Shown here piece by piece: positions 1 to 9,576 of a stretch of DNA of 64,000 nucleotides (the stretch's first letter is position 1; each line of letters starts with the position of its first letter). The notes below the pieces were generated by a model that worked only from the letters and a program-made list of their open reading frames with translations, was not told the DNA's origin and did not search any database. This DNA comes from Austropuccinia psidii (lineage: Eukaryota; Basidiomycota; Pucciniomycetes; Pucciniales; Sphaerophragmiaceae): NCBI GenBank assembly GCA_023105745.1, contig JALGQZ010000002.1, forward strand, positions 81,361,785 to 81,425,784. The letters are read 5' to 3'. Made by a program: the position numbers and the translations under genes.

Positions 1-892
1 GGTATTCTCTTTGTTTTTTGTTTCTTGTCCTTCTTTATTTAATGACTTTTACTATTTTCTTTTCCTCTCCTTCTTCCAAGGGGGAATTTCAAGTGGGGGT
101 TTATTTCTTAGTGGAAATAACTCCTTTTCACTTGAGCTGTAAGGTTTTATCAGACTTACAGGGAAAGTTGGGTGTTTGTTCATTAGTTCACCTATGAGTT
201 CCAATTGGACAGCATTGGGTCCATGAAGTGCTTTTATCATAAATGGTCCTGCAAAGGAATCTTTTAATTTCTTTGGGCCTTTTATGTTATTGAAATTAAG
301 GGTTGATACTAGGACCAAGTCTCCTATTTTGAAATCAGGTGGCTTATGACTTTTATCCCATCTTTCTTTTGCATATTTGAAAGAGTCTTGCATACATATG
401 TTTGCATGTTGTCTTGCTCTGTCAAGCATTATCTTAAAGCTGCTTTCTGTTGGATGTATATCCACTAAGTCCTTTTTGAGGGTATCATAAGGAAGTCTTG
501 GAGTCCAACATTTTTCTAGCATTGCTAGTGTTTTGCCAGTAGAAGAATGGATTGATGTTTTATATGCCAGTTCAAGAGCGGGTATTAGTGTACACCAATC
601 ATGGGTAAAACCATCAGAATCTCTGAATTCTAGCCCATAAGCACAGAATCTTCTGATCATGTCCTCTATGGTCTGTATCATTCTTTCTGCTAAACCATCA
701 GTTTGAGGATGGTAAGCTTTTGAGAATGATAACTTTGTCCCAAACAAGTTATGGAGATTTGTCCATAATGCTGAAGTGAACTTTGGGTCTCTGTCACTTA
801 TAATATTCTGGAATAAGCCTGTATGGCTAATAACTTTATTCCATATCATTATGTCTGTGTCCATAGCTGTGTCATCTTTATGACATGGTAGG
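1..892 (-). pseudogene. Element B2 pol, 3' part: integrase core and C-terminal domain
   Basis: This is the downstream piece of the B2 pol gene; the upstream piece lies at 11604-12081, beyond the inserted element B1. Integrase would join element cDNA to chromosomal DNA. Visible in the minus frame from 892 to 52 are the second catalytic Asp in [10 protein letters not shown], the Glu in DGLAERMIQ, and the C-terminal segment GDLVLVSTLNFNNIKGPKKL followed by the SLIKPYSSS region. The frame ends near 52 at PPWKKERKRK; in B1 the same site has one extra T and the frame runs on into the chromodomain-like tail, so B2 carries a one-base deletion. Bases 1-51 encode the start of that tail in another frame, with a stop. 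The apparent start upstream of 892 is LTR sequence, not B2. Confidence 0.9.
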
Positions 893-2917
893 TGTAAGGT
901 TTGACTATGAAACAATAAGTAAAAATTACTAATTTATTACTTATTGTACTCTGAACGTCCTTATGAATTGAATAAATAAGATTAAAAATATAATAATAAT
1001 AAATAATTATTATTATTATGGCGTAAAATAATTATATTATTAAATAAATATAATAATATAATTTATATTATGAAAATATAATATAATAAATAAATATATT
1101 AATATAAAATAATTAATATATTTGAAAAGCTCTTTATTATTGTTACCAACAAATAATAAAGGCGAAAAAAATTGCTTTTTATTAATAAAAAACAATTAAT
1201 TACAATAATATTACTAATATTAAAGTTATGAATTAATATAAATACTATTTATATTAATTAGAGAATTATCAAGAGAGTAATAATAGAGAAATTATTATAA
1301 TAAGAGAAAATAACCTACTTTTAACACTTAATATAATAATTTTGAAATATTTTACGCCAAAAAATATAAATACAACCTTTTCCAATTGTATTCACAATAA
1401 AAATAAAGAAAATTACAAATTATTCTGGATTTTTACGTGGGAATGAGTTTTTAGAGAGATTTTTAACAAAAAAAATTAAATAAATGATTTAATCACATCA
1501 AAATAGATGATTATAATAAGGTGGTCTTTGGTCTTTAATAATATAATAGTTTTATATATAAAGAATAAAGAAATTACCTTTGATTTAATTGATTTAATGT
1601 TTTTGATGCGTCTGAGGGGAAAATAGAGTAAAAAGAGCTCTATTTATAGTAAATACCTCCCTCCTAGAGTCCAAAAGGCTTCTAGTAGACGTGTACTGAT
1701 CATACCCACTGGAAGTGATCAATAATTTAAGGTTTGGAGATGATTACATCATTATCAAACCATAGTACATCATTATTACACCATTATTTAGAGTTATCAC
1801 TATAACTCTAAGTTTGATGACATCAGAGGCTTTGCAGAACCCAAATTTCGTGGATTTTATTAGTTTTAATCATAAACTAATAGTATTCACCAATTTTATC
1901 ACTCTTAAGACTGTTAAACTTAAATTAAGGTTACTGTGAGTGATCATAACTGCTCAAATTAAGCTCAAACTTTGATCCTCAAAAACGTTTAAGATTTAAA
2001 CGCTAAAGCAATTCAGAGAGTGAATTCTGATAGCCTGGCATAACCTTATTATGCTGCCAAGAGCTTTTCATTACATCATCAAAACTCTAATTTTGATGAT
2101 TTTCCTTGTAACTCATCTTTTCTGTCGAAATTCAATATTTTAAACTTCAAACCTTGATTTCAGGGGGTTATAACCTGAATTTAATAATAGAAATTATATC
2201 ATTCTTCACGAATGAACTAGTAGAATCCAACTTTATACTTTTTTTTAAGTTTGGAACACTTTCACAACAAAGTGGTCAACAGCTCTGTTGATTTTTATCA
2301 ATATTTCATCATAGGTTTTAACCTTGTCTATAATTTGTAAAATAAAGTTCATATCTGTGTTCTTAACGTAATTACGTGGTAACTTTGTTTTTGGTTCATC
2401 ATTCTATCATGTATAGTTTAAGAGATATTAGCTATGATCCGTGAATATATGCATTGACCAAAAAAGTGCATATATTCAGGTTAATTCCTTAAGTATTAAC
2501 TTTGGAAATTAGCTTATTAATTGTTTTATGTGTGGAATTTTGTGGGAAATCCACTGGTACAGCTTATTTCACATGTTGTTTCATTAGGTCTTGAGATAAA
2601 TAAGGTTTTATGGTTTTTATAAGGTATTATACCTTATAATTCATTAAATATTGACTTTACAGATATGCCATAAAAATGGTATATGTGTATTTTACCATGG
2701 AGAATCCAATGGTATAATTTATTTTACATGTTGATTCATTGGTTTTTAACTTATACCAATTTTTGTACCAATTTATGGTATTTTTTGTATCTTTAAGTAA
2801 TTATTTTTAATGTATAATTATTCTAAGTATTTTTAATCTAATTATATTAAAGGTATAATTATTCTGAGTCTTTTTTGTGACCTTATTGGGTATGTGGTCA
2901 TATCTCAAAGGTTCACA
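893..2917 (-). repeat. B1 3' LTR
   Basis: The 2025-bp LTR reads TGTGAACC...CTTACA on the minus strand. It contains a TATA box (TATAAATAG, complement at 1640-1648), followed on the minus strand by CCCCTCAGACGC, a conserved stretch in all family B LTRs. A candidate splice donor AAGGTAATTT lies about 60 nt beyond the TATA box. The outer half is extremely AT-rich. It matches 9577-11603 over its length. Confidence 0.95.
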
Positions 2918-3035
2918 TTCCCTACCACCAAAAAAGATTGTACCACAATCTGATATGTGTGATTAGGGTATCATCCACTGTCCTACCTCTTCATTAGACT
3001 TTATCAGTCCTGAAGCTCAATAATGCTTGATTTTG
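2918..3035 (-). other. B1 polypurine tract and 3' untranslated region
   Basis: Between the pol stop and the 3' LTR the minus strand carries a purine-rich tract, GGTGGTAGGGAA, directly against the LTR start. This is the expected place for the plus-strand primer. The same tract precedes the B4 LTR at 31221-31232. No other feature is seen. Confidence 0.75.
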
Positions 3036-4029
3036 TTATTCTTTAGGTATTCTTTCATTTCTAAACCTCCTCAGTAGTTTATCAGCATTTGTTATATCTT
3101 TCTCAAGCAGCCATTCATCTTCTTGAGTTGGGTTTCTATACCTTACAAGGTATTCTCTTTCTTTTTTGTTCCTTGTCCTTCTTTCTTTAAGAACTTTTAC
3201 AATTCTTTTTATTCTCCTTCTTCCAAAGGGGGAATTTCAAGTGGGGGTTTATTTCTTAGTGGAAATAATTCTTTGTCACTTGAGCTGGAAGGTTTTATAA
3301 GACTTACAGGGAAAGTTGGGTGTTTATTCATTAAATCACCTGTGAGTTCCAATTGTACAGCATTGGGTCCATGAAGTGCTTTTACCATAAATGGTCCTGC
3401 AAAGGAATCTTTCAATTTCTTTGGTCCTTTTATGTTATTAAAGTTAAGAGTTGATACTAATACCAAATCTCCTATTTTGAAGTCAGGTGGTTTATGACTT
3501 CTGTCCCATCTTTCTTTTGCATATTTGAAAGAGTCTTGCATGAATCTGTTTTCATGGTGTCTTGCTTTGTCAAGCATTATCTTAAAACTGCTTGCTGTTG
3601 GATGTACGTCCACTAAGTCTTTTTTGAGGGTATCATAAGGAAGTCTTGGATTCAAACCTTTCTCTAGCATTGCTGGTGTTTTGCCAGTAGAAGAATGGAT
3701 TTATGCCTTACATGCCAGTTCAAGTGCTGTTATTAGTGAACACCAATCATGGGTAAAACCATCAGAATCTTTGAATTCTAGCCCATAAGCACAGAATCTT
3801 CTGATCATGTCCTCTAAGGTCTGTATCATTCTTTCTGCTAAACCATCAGTTTGGGGATGGTAAGCTGTTGAGAATGATAGCTTTGTTCCAAATAAGTTAT
3901 GGAGATTTGTCCATAATGCTGAAGTGAACTTTGGGTCTCTGTCACTTATAATATTTTGGAATAAGCCTGTGTGGCTAATGACTTTATTCCATATCATTAT
4001 GGCTGTATCCATAGCTGTGTCATCTTTAT
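3036..4029 (-). pseudogene. B1 integrase core, C-terminal domain and chromodomain-like tail
   Basis: The minus strand encodes integrase from the [10 protein letters not shown] region (4012) through [10 protein letters not shown] and [13 protein letters not shown] to a stop at about 3701. It resumes at 3670 and runs through GDLVLVSTLNFNNIKGPKKL to IPPLEEGE, with a stop at about 3209. After frameshifts the tail reads REYLVRYRNPTQEDEWLLEK and then LLRRFRNE, stopping at 3036-3038. The tail has the YLVRY-x-EDEW pattern of chromodomain-like extensions. A stop also separates this piece from the integrase N-terminus at about 4035. Compared with B4, at least three inactivating changes are present. Confidence 0.88.
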
Positions 4030-4036
4030 GACATGG

Positions 4037-5395
4037 TCAGAACATGGGAGTTTTACTGTACCTGTCAACTAACACTAGACATGCATTATAGCTCCTGTCT
4101 CCTCCTGGAGGTAGTGCTGTTACCCAATCCATATGAACTATTTCCCATGGGGATTTTGGTTCTTGGATTTGGATCATCATTCCAAATTTCTTTCCTGTGG
4201 CTCTGTTGGATTTTTGACATCTGTCACAGGTTTGGCAGTACTCTGCAACATCTTTCTTCCAATTTGGCCACCAAGAGCAGGTTTTCACCCTCTCTAGTGT
4301 CCTATCTTCTGAGAGATGTCCAGATGCAACACTATCATGACACTCATGTAAAATATTGTTTATTAGTGTTCTATCTGTTAAGGCCATAACACATGTGTGT
4401 TTTGTTCTATGGTAAAGGATTCCATCAAGGAGGTGGAATCTTCCTTCATCATATGCCTTTTTCCATATTTCATCTAGTTTTGATGAAAGTGATGGATCTT
4501 TGCAGTCTTTCATTAGAAGTTGGCTTGAGATATGGCAATTTTTGTCTGTCTTATAGCTTTCTTTAACTTGGCCAAAGAATTCTGTGCCTATGTCTGTGAC
4601 ACACATTCCTTCTATATGGTGCTCTTCTTGTGGTACCCATGTTGGATTGTCAGGAGTATTTGCTAAAGCCCATCTGCTAAGACCATCTGCATTTTTATGA
4701 ATTTTTCCAGATTTATGCACAATAGTCATATTTCCTCTATATTCTTGGATAGCAATTTGCCATCACAGCATATGTCTATTTGAAGTCTTCATATTTAATA
4801 GTGATTTCACAGCATTACAGTCTGTGATTACATCAAATACTGTGCCATCCAAATAATAATGCAGTTTTTCTAAAGCCCACACTAGGCATAAGCATTCCAT
4901 TTGGCTTGCTCCATACCTTGCTTCTGTTGGCTTTATTTGCCTTGAAATGAAACAAATTGGTCCTTCCACTGGTTTATCATTGATAATTTGTGTTTGGTGA
5001 AGTGCAGCACCTAATCCTTCTCCACAAGCATCAATGTATAGTTTGAAAGGTAGTTTCCAATCTGGCATTAGAAGAAATGGGGCATTTGTTAGTGAATTTT
5101 TCAATTCTTCATATGCCTTGACCCTTTCTTCATTCATTTCATAAACTGTTTGTTGGGCACATAATTTATATAAAGATTTGGCAATTTTTGCAAAGTCCTT
5201 TATATGCTGTCTATAGTAACAAGCAAATTCTAAAAATGATTGCATTTCTTTCTTGGTTTGAGGCATTGGTTTGAGTAGTACTACTGCTACTTTATTTTTG
5301 TCTATGCCGAGACTAAGTCCATATACAACATGTCCTAGTGCTTTTAATTCACTATATGCAAAATGACACTTTTTCAAGGAAATTTTCATATTCAC
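4037..5395 (-). pseudogene. B1 RT connection domain, RNase H and integrase zinc-binding domain
   Basis: Two open stretches (5395-4763 and 4729-4037) are separated by a stop after NRHML, where B2 reads on. The first shows the RT connection ([19 protein letters not shown]), then RNase H with [15 protein letters not shown], a [20 protein letters not shown] helix and the [11 protein letters not shown] strand. The second shows NADGLSRWA, the integrase HHCC zinc motif ([11 protein letters not shown] followed by CQTCDRC) and the first catalytic Asp in [10 protein letters not shown]. RNase H removes the RNA template; the zinc domain helps integrase multimerise. Confidence 0.9.
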
Positions 5396-6236
5396 TTGGC
5401 CTTTTTTTTGGTAGTACCCTTTCTAGTCTTGTAAGGTTATTTTCCCAAGTTTCTGAGCAAACTATGATATCATTAATATAGATAATTAACCATCCTTCTG
5501 ATAATTCTTAAGGGAATATGGTATTCATCATTCTTTGATAATGGGAAGGTGCGTTTTTTATCCTAAATGGCATTCTTAAGTATTCAAAAATTCCACAATG
5601 GACTATTATTCTTAGTAGTTTCTTGGCATTGTCTGTTAAGACATTTTGATGAAAACCCTTAAGAGCATCCATAGCTGTGATGAACTTAGCTTGTGACAAT
5701 TGGGTCAATGTCTCATGGATTCTAGGTATTGGATATCTGTCTGGAATGGTATAGGTGTTCAGGGCTCTGAAGTCTCCTACCATCCTTGATTTTCCATTAT
5801 GCCAAGTTATAATGACAGGTGTAGTAACTTCTACTTGTTCATTATGTCCAACCTTTCTTAATACTCCAAGGTCCATTAATTCTTTAATGTGCACTTCTAA
5901 GGCTTCTCTAGCCCTTGGACTGGATGGATAAGCAGGTCTTCTTAATAAAGGTGGGTAAGGCTTTTCTACATTAAGAATTATATCCACTTCATGTCCAATT
6001 ATGGCACCTAGTGGCTCTTTGTCAGTTGCAAAGGCATTTTTATACTTAAATAAGAGATCAATCAATTTTTCTTTCATTTTTTCTGTTAACTCTTGATTGA
6101 ATTCTGCCTCTTTAAGTTGTTCATATATAAAAAGTTCCTTTTCTGGAATTTTTTCTTCCTTCTTAATAACTGTGATTTGTTTTTTGTTATTTAAGAAGCC
6201 AAACTTTTGTCTTTTGTTATCTCCTATGGTAAAATA
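5396..6236 (-). pseudogene. B1 reverse transcriptase palm and fingers
   Basis: The open stretch 6077-5508 carries the fingers and palm: EVDIILNVEKPYPPLLRRPA, KSRMVGDFRALNTYTIPDRY, KFITAMDALKGFHQN (first catalytic Asp) and MPFRIKNAPSHYQRMMNTIF. A GAA-to-TAA change stops it at 5508. Beyond the stop the frame reads GWLIIYINDIIVC (5469-5480 for YIND): the first Asp of the YxDD active site is Asn here, while B2 keeps YIDD. The FRIKNAP of B1 and B2 replaces the usual FGxxNAP glycine. Upstream of 6077 the protease-RT linker continues to the stop at 6237. Confidence 0.88.
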
Positions 6237-7511
6237 TTAATCTTTTTGGTTGGAGATATCTATACCATAGATTGATAAGTAGTCATTCCCAAGTATGAAA
6301 TGATTACTAGTACAGTTGTCCATTACTACAAACTCTACTTTAATTCTGACAAATTGTGAGGGATGAGGAAAAATTAGTGTTAAATCAATTATTCCAAGGG
6401 GCTTCATGCTCTCACTTGCACTACTAAATTTGACACCTTGTATTGGCATAAGTTTTTCTTGCCAGTTTGGGACAATGGTTTTTAAATAACTTTTGCCAAC
6501 ACAAGTGCAATATTCTCCTGTATCTAAGTTAACTTTTCCTTCTTGGTTATCAACCATAACAATACTTATACTTGATTTTCCAGCTGTATATCCCATTCCT
6601 CTTGCAGGTTTGGTTCTATACATTTTGGAATCTTGTATGTTTGTCAGGTTTGTGTCAGATGTTCCAACTTGTGGTAAGTTTGAATTAACATCCAGTATTT
6701 CATAAATTATATCAATATTATTGATTTGTGCATTAATTATATTGATTTCATCACTTTCAGAGCTTTCTGACTCTTCTGTCTCTTTTTCAGAGTCTGATTC
6801 CTCTTCTTTGTCATTGTGGTTTTCTGTTTCCACAATTTCATTAATCTTTGCTTTTTTAAGGCAATTATTGGCTAAGTGTCCAATACCTCCACATTTATGG
6901 CATTTTCTTTGCTCATTATTGTTGGATGTATTGGGCTTAAAGGATTCTTTTGATTTATCTTTTTTGATAAATGGTTTATTTAGGCTTTTAATGTCCAATT
7001 TTTTCCAAGTCCTGCCAATTTTTGTTCTTGTCACTATATCTTCTAGTGCATTTATATATTCTTCTGTGGAGCATGGTTCTATAAACCTGCTTCTTAGGGC
7101 ATGTTCTAGTTCCCCTCCACATTTTTCAAGTATTTTCATGTGCACCATCTTTTGTGACATTTCTGGGTACAGTGCATTAAGCCTTTCAACTTGTTTCAAG
7201 AACCAAGTTAAAGTTTTGTCTTTCTCTGGGTCAAAGAAAGAGTTTTCAAATGCAATTTCTATCTTATACCTCCAGGCATCATTTGCCCACTTGGTGATTA
7301 TTTCTTGTTTCCACCAAGACCAGGTATTTTTACCATTTGTTTGTCTTATGCCATAATACCATCTTTTTGCAGATTTCTCAAACAATGAATGTAATCTTGC
7401 AGTCATTAATTCATCTGGTATGGCATAGTCTTCTTGTAACATGTCAATTGTTTTAATAAATGACATGTGGTCATATTCACCTTCTCCTGTGAATGTTGGC
7501 CATTCCTTCAA
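6237..7511 (-). pseudogene. B1 gag capsid, zinc knuckle and aspartic protease
   Basis: This 424-codon open stretch begins in the capsid-like region (KEWPTFTGEGEYDHMSFIKT, then SLFEKSAKRWYYGIRQ, ending near FLKQVERLNALYPEM). It continues through a lysine-rich linker to a CCHC zinc knuckle (CHKCGGIGHLANNC, near codons 200-215), an acidic Glu/Ser run, and a retropepsin-like protease. The active site is LDTGEYCTCVG, where B2 has the canonical DTGA; a second conserved strand is FILGNDYLSIYGI. Capsid packages the RNA and the protease cuts the polyprotein. The frame is continuous with upstream gag in B2; in B1 a CAA-to-TAA change at 7512 separates them, so this is part of one polyprotein, not a separate gene. 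Confidence 0.88.
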
Positions 7512-8834
7512 TTAAGGTGCTTCCTTCATTAAGACTTGGTCATTATCTTGGTGACTCAAGTCTGTTATGAAAAGATTTGACAATTCCTCTTTTGTTTTAA
7601 CAGGGCTTCTTATATGAGAAAATGGTGTTGATAACTTTGGCATATTTAAATTACCCTCATTAATTTTATCCATTTTTTCAGTAATAAGCCTTATTTCACT
7701 CTGAATATCATCTTTCAGATGCATTCTTGCTTCATCACTTTTTTCCACATGGTCCAAAAGTAATTTTTGGTGTGATGAAGTCTTTTCTTCAAAATTTTCT
7801 ACAGAAATACTTCATTTATTTAATTTTTCTGTAAGATTGTCAATACTCACATCATAATTGATTGTCAAAGTCTTGTCTTTGATATCTTTTATGTATTTAT
7901 ACAATTCTTGTTGTCCTTGTAATAATTTTTGAGTATTGTCAATTAAATTCTTTGGTTTATTATTTTCAACAATAAACTTAATGTTGTCAATTTCTTTTTT
8001 GTTTTGCACAACAATTTTTGTTAAAGAAGATAAATTGTTATTTATTTCTTGTAGTGATAATAAACTATCTTTAATTTCTTTTAGAAGTAATATACTATTT
8101 TTAATTTCTGTTAAAGTATTTACAACATCTTTGGACAAGGTTATTTCTTTGGGAAATGAGGTTGTCTCATTCTTTTCTCTTCCTTGTCCTTGAATTCCAT
8201 CAAGGTTCTGGCCATGTTGAAAACATTGTCCATGGCATACTTTTGGATTCTTGGGATCCTGTAGCTTGGGGAATATGGTTTCCTCCAATTCTTTTTCTTG
8301 TTTTTCTTCCCTTCTTGGGGAAGTGGGCTGGCTTGGGGCTTGCTGGTAGAAGCTACTGGGGCTTCTTCCTTGGTTGCCTCCCTCTTTTTGGCGTGGTAAT
8401 CCTTGATTTTTTTGATTTGAGGTTTGGATGACAGTGGATTCCATCCATTGGAGTATTTCACTATCTCCTCCTCTTTGAGGAACCTTTTCAGGATGTGCCA
8501 GGAGTTCATCACTGCTTGGTGTATTTGAGGCAGCATTTCCCAATCTTTGTCCTTGTACAATGTGTAATACTGCTTGTACTGGCTCATGTAGATGTCTATT
8601 TGAGCCCTCTGAATGTGATTTGTACCTATTTGAGTTACTCATACTTAGCTCCAATTCAGGTTCAGATATCATGGGCATTTCTGGGACTTGCCTTTGGGAT
8701 AAGGCACTTCCTTGTGTGGATTCTGTTCCACTGGGGATATTGCCCTTTCTTTTCCCTTTTGAGGGATCAGTTCTACCTCTGAGTCCAGCTCCATCTGATT
8801 GGATCGAGTATTGGGAACCTCTTCTGGTATTCAT
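7512..8834 (-). pseudogene. B1 gag N-terminal region (main frame)
   Basis: The minus-strand frame starts with ATG at 8834 (MNTRRGSQYSIQSDGAGLRG) and is open to 7812, ending in NLTEKLNK. A single stop follows, and the same frame goes on to 7512 (DHVEKSDEARMHLKDD). The second half is a helical, coiled-coil-like stretch rich in Lys, Asn, Ile and Leu (about codons 225-340). The middle is Ser, Pro, Gln and Arg rich and overlaps another open frame at 8141-8587. The start lies at the 3' end of a conserved 87-nt candidate intron (8824-8910). Length and order match the gag N-terminus seen in B2 and B3. Confidence 0.75.
8141..8587 (-). CDS. Overlapping ORF inside B1 gag (148 codons, other frame)
   Basis: This frame overlaps the gag frame completely and reads like a real, charged, helical protein: MSQYKQYYTLYKDKDWEMLP, then HILKRFLKEEEIVKYSNGWN, a Lys-rich KKNKKKNW patch, and a stop after RMRQPHFPKK. 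The frame is open upstream of the ATG for another 18 codons (from about 8640), up to a TGA. In B2 the homologous frame (16152-15919) is cut short by an indel but its first 55 codons are clearly conserved. It could be a second protein, an exon reached by splicing, or the product of frameshifting. I do not know a named family for it. Confidence 0.5.
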   Translation of the reverse strand: MSQYKQYYTLYKDKDWEMLPQIHQAVMNSWHILKRFLKEEEIVKYSNGWNPLSSKPQIKKIKDYHAKKREATKEEAPVASTSKPQASPLPQEGKKNKKKNWRKPYSPSYRIPRIQKYAMDNVFNMARTLMEFKDKEEKRMRQPHFPKK

Positions 8835-8910
8835 AGTTTAAGGAATAAGAAAAATAAAAGTATTTTAGAATAAAAATTCTTTTTATGGCAATTATAAAAG
8901 AGGTGCTCAC
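8824..8910 (-). other. Candidate 87-nt intron at the start of B1 gag
   Basis: The minus strand has the donor GAAG|GTGAGC (intron start 8910) and the acceptor TACCAG|AAGAGG (intron end 8824) behind a pyrimidine-rich stretch. The same positions in B2 (16389-16475) and B3 (30111-30197) also give exactly 87 nt. The gag ATG lies inside the intron's last 11 bases, so splicing would remove it. No transcript evidence is available here. Confidence 0.55.
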
Positions 8911-9060
8911 CTTCAGAGTCTTGAATGGTGGGTCCTGGAAAGTCTAATTTCTTAGCTTTCTTTCTTTTGGTGATAACTGGTGTTGGAGAGCTTTGACAAG
9001 TTTCTTCCACCAATCTCTCAACAGTAGTTTGGTTATCTTCTGTTGGGTTATCCTCAAACA
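8911..9060 (-). CDS. B1 conserved 150-nt exon upstream of gag
   Basis: The exon is bounded by an acceptor with a T-rich tract (CTTTTTTAG) and a GTGAGC donor. It reads VFEDNPTEDNQTTVERLVEE, then a basic KRKKAKKLDFPG patch and TIQDSE. It is 150 nt in B1, B2 and B3, with both splice dinucleotides kept. There is no in-frame ATG upstream; its first two bases are TG, so an upstream exon ending in A would create the start. Spliced to the next exon it runs about 50 more codons (EEVPNTRSNQMELDSEVELI and on) to a TGA. Function unknown. Confidence 0.5.
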
Positions 9061-9576
9061 CTAAAAAAGACAAATAAATATAAGTCTTTTTATAAGATGT
9101 GTTATTTTTTGGTAAGATTTGGCAATATTCGACGTAGAAATTGCTTTTATATCTTTAAAAACTTGAAATGAATAAGGAAATGAATAAAAATGAAAAAAAT
9201 AACTTTTTTTTTTTTTTTTTTTTATTGGTTTTTTAATATTTTTTAATATTTTTTATATTTTTATTTTTAAAGAATAAAATAAAAAATGAATATGATTCTT
9301 TTACAAAATTAAATTATAAAAAATTATTTTTAATTTATAAATTATCTTTTTTAATAACTAGAGTCACTCAAAGAAAGTTCTTGCAAGTCTAAGGATGTGA
9401 AAAACCACGTGTAAGACAGTACAATTGCTTTCCAAATGCCTCAATAGCTTTTAAAATCAATAAAATATAAAATTATTATACAATTTTATGATTATAAATA
9501 TAATTTATTATTGGATAAACCCAATTAGAATCTTTTTAAAGGTCTTTTAAGTAAATATCACGGCCAGGCCCCCAAA
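9061..9576 (-). other. B1 leader with candidate primer-binding site
   Basis: This is non-coding, AT-rich sequence between the 5' LTR and the first exon, with an 18-T run near 9206-9223. Directly against the LTR the minus strand reads TTTGGGGGCCTGGCCGTGAT, the expected primer-binding site position. Its complement ends in CCCCCA and could match a tRNA 3' end, but I cannot name the tRNA. The same block is found at B2 (17115-17136) and B3 (19100-19120). Confidence 0.6.

Noticed and set aside
893..1600. Possible centromere or replication-origin AT tract
   Set aside because: The AT-rich stretch is simply the U5 side of family B LTRs and occurs in every copy.
6721..7356. 211-codon plus-strand frame (and its B2 equivalent 14308-14922)
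   Set aside because: It is the antisense shadow of the family B gag zinc knuckle and capsid frame; it is hydrophobic because it mirrors the acidic Glu/Ser tract.
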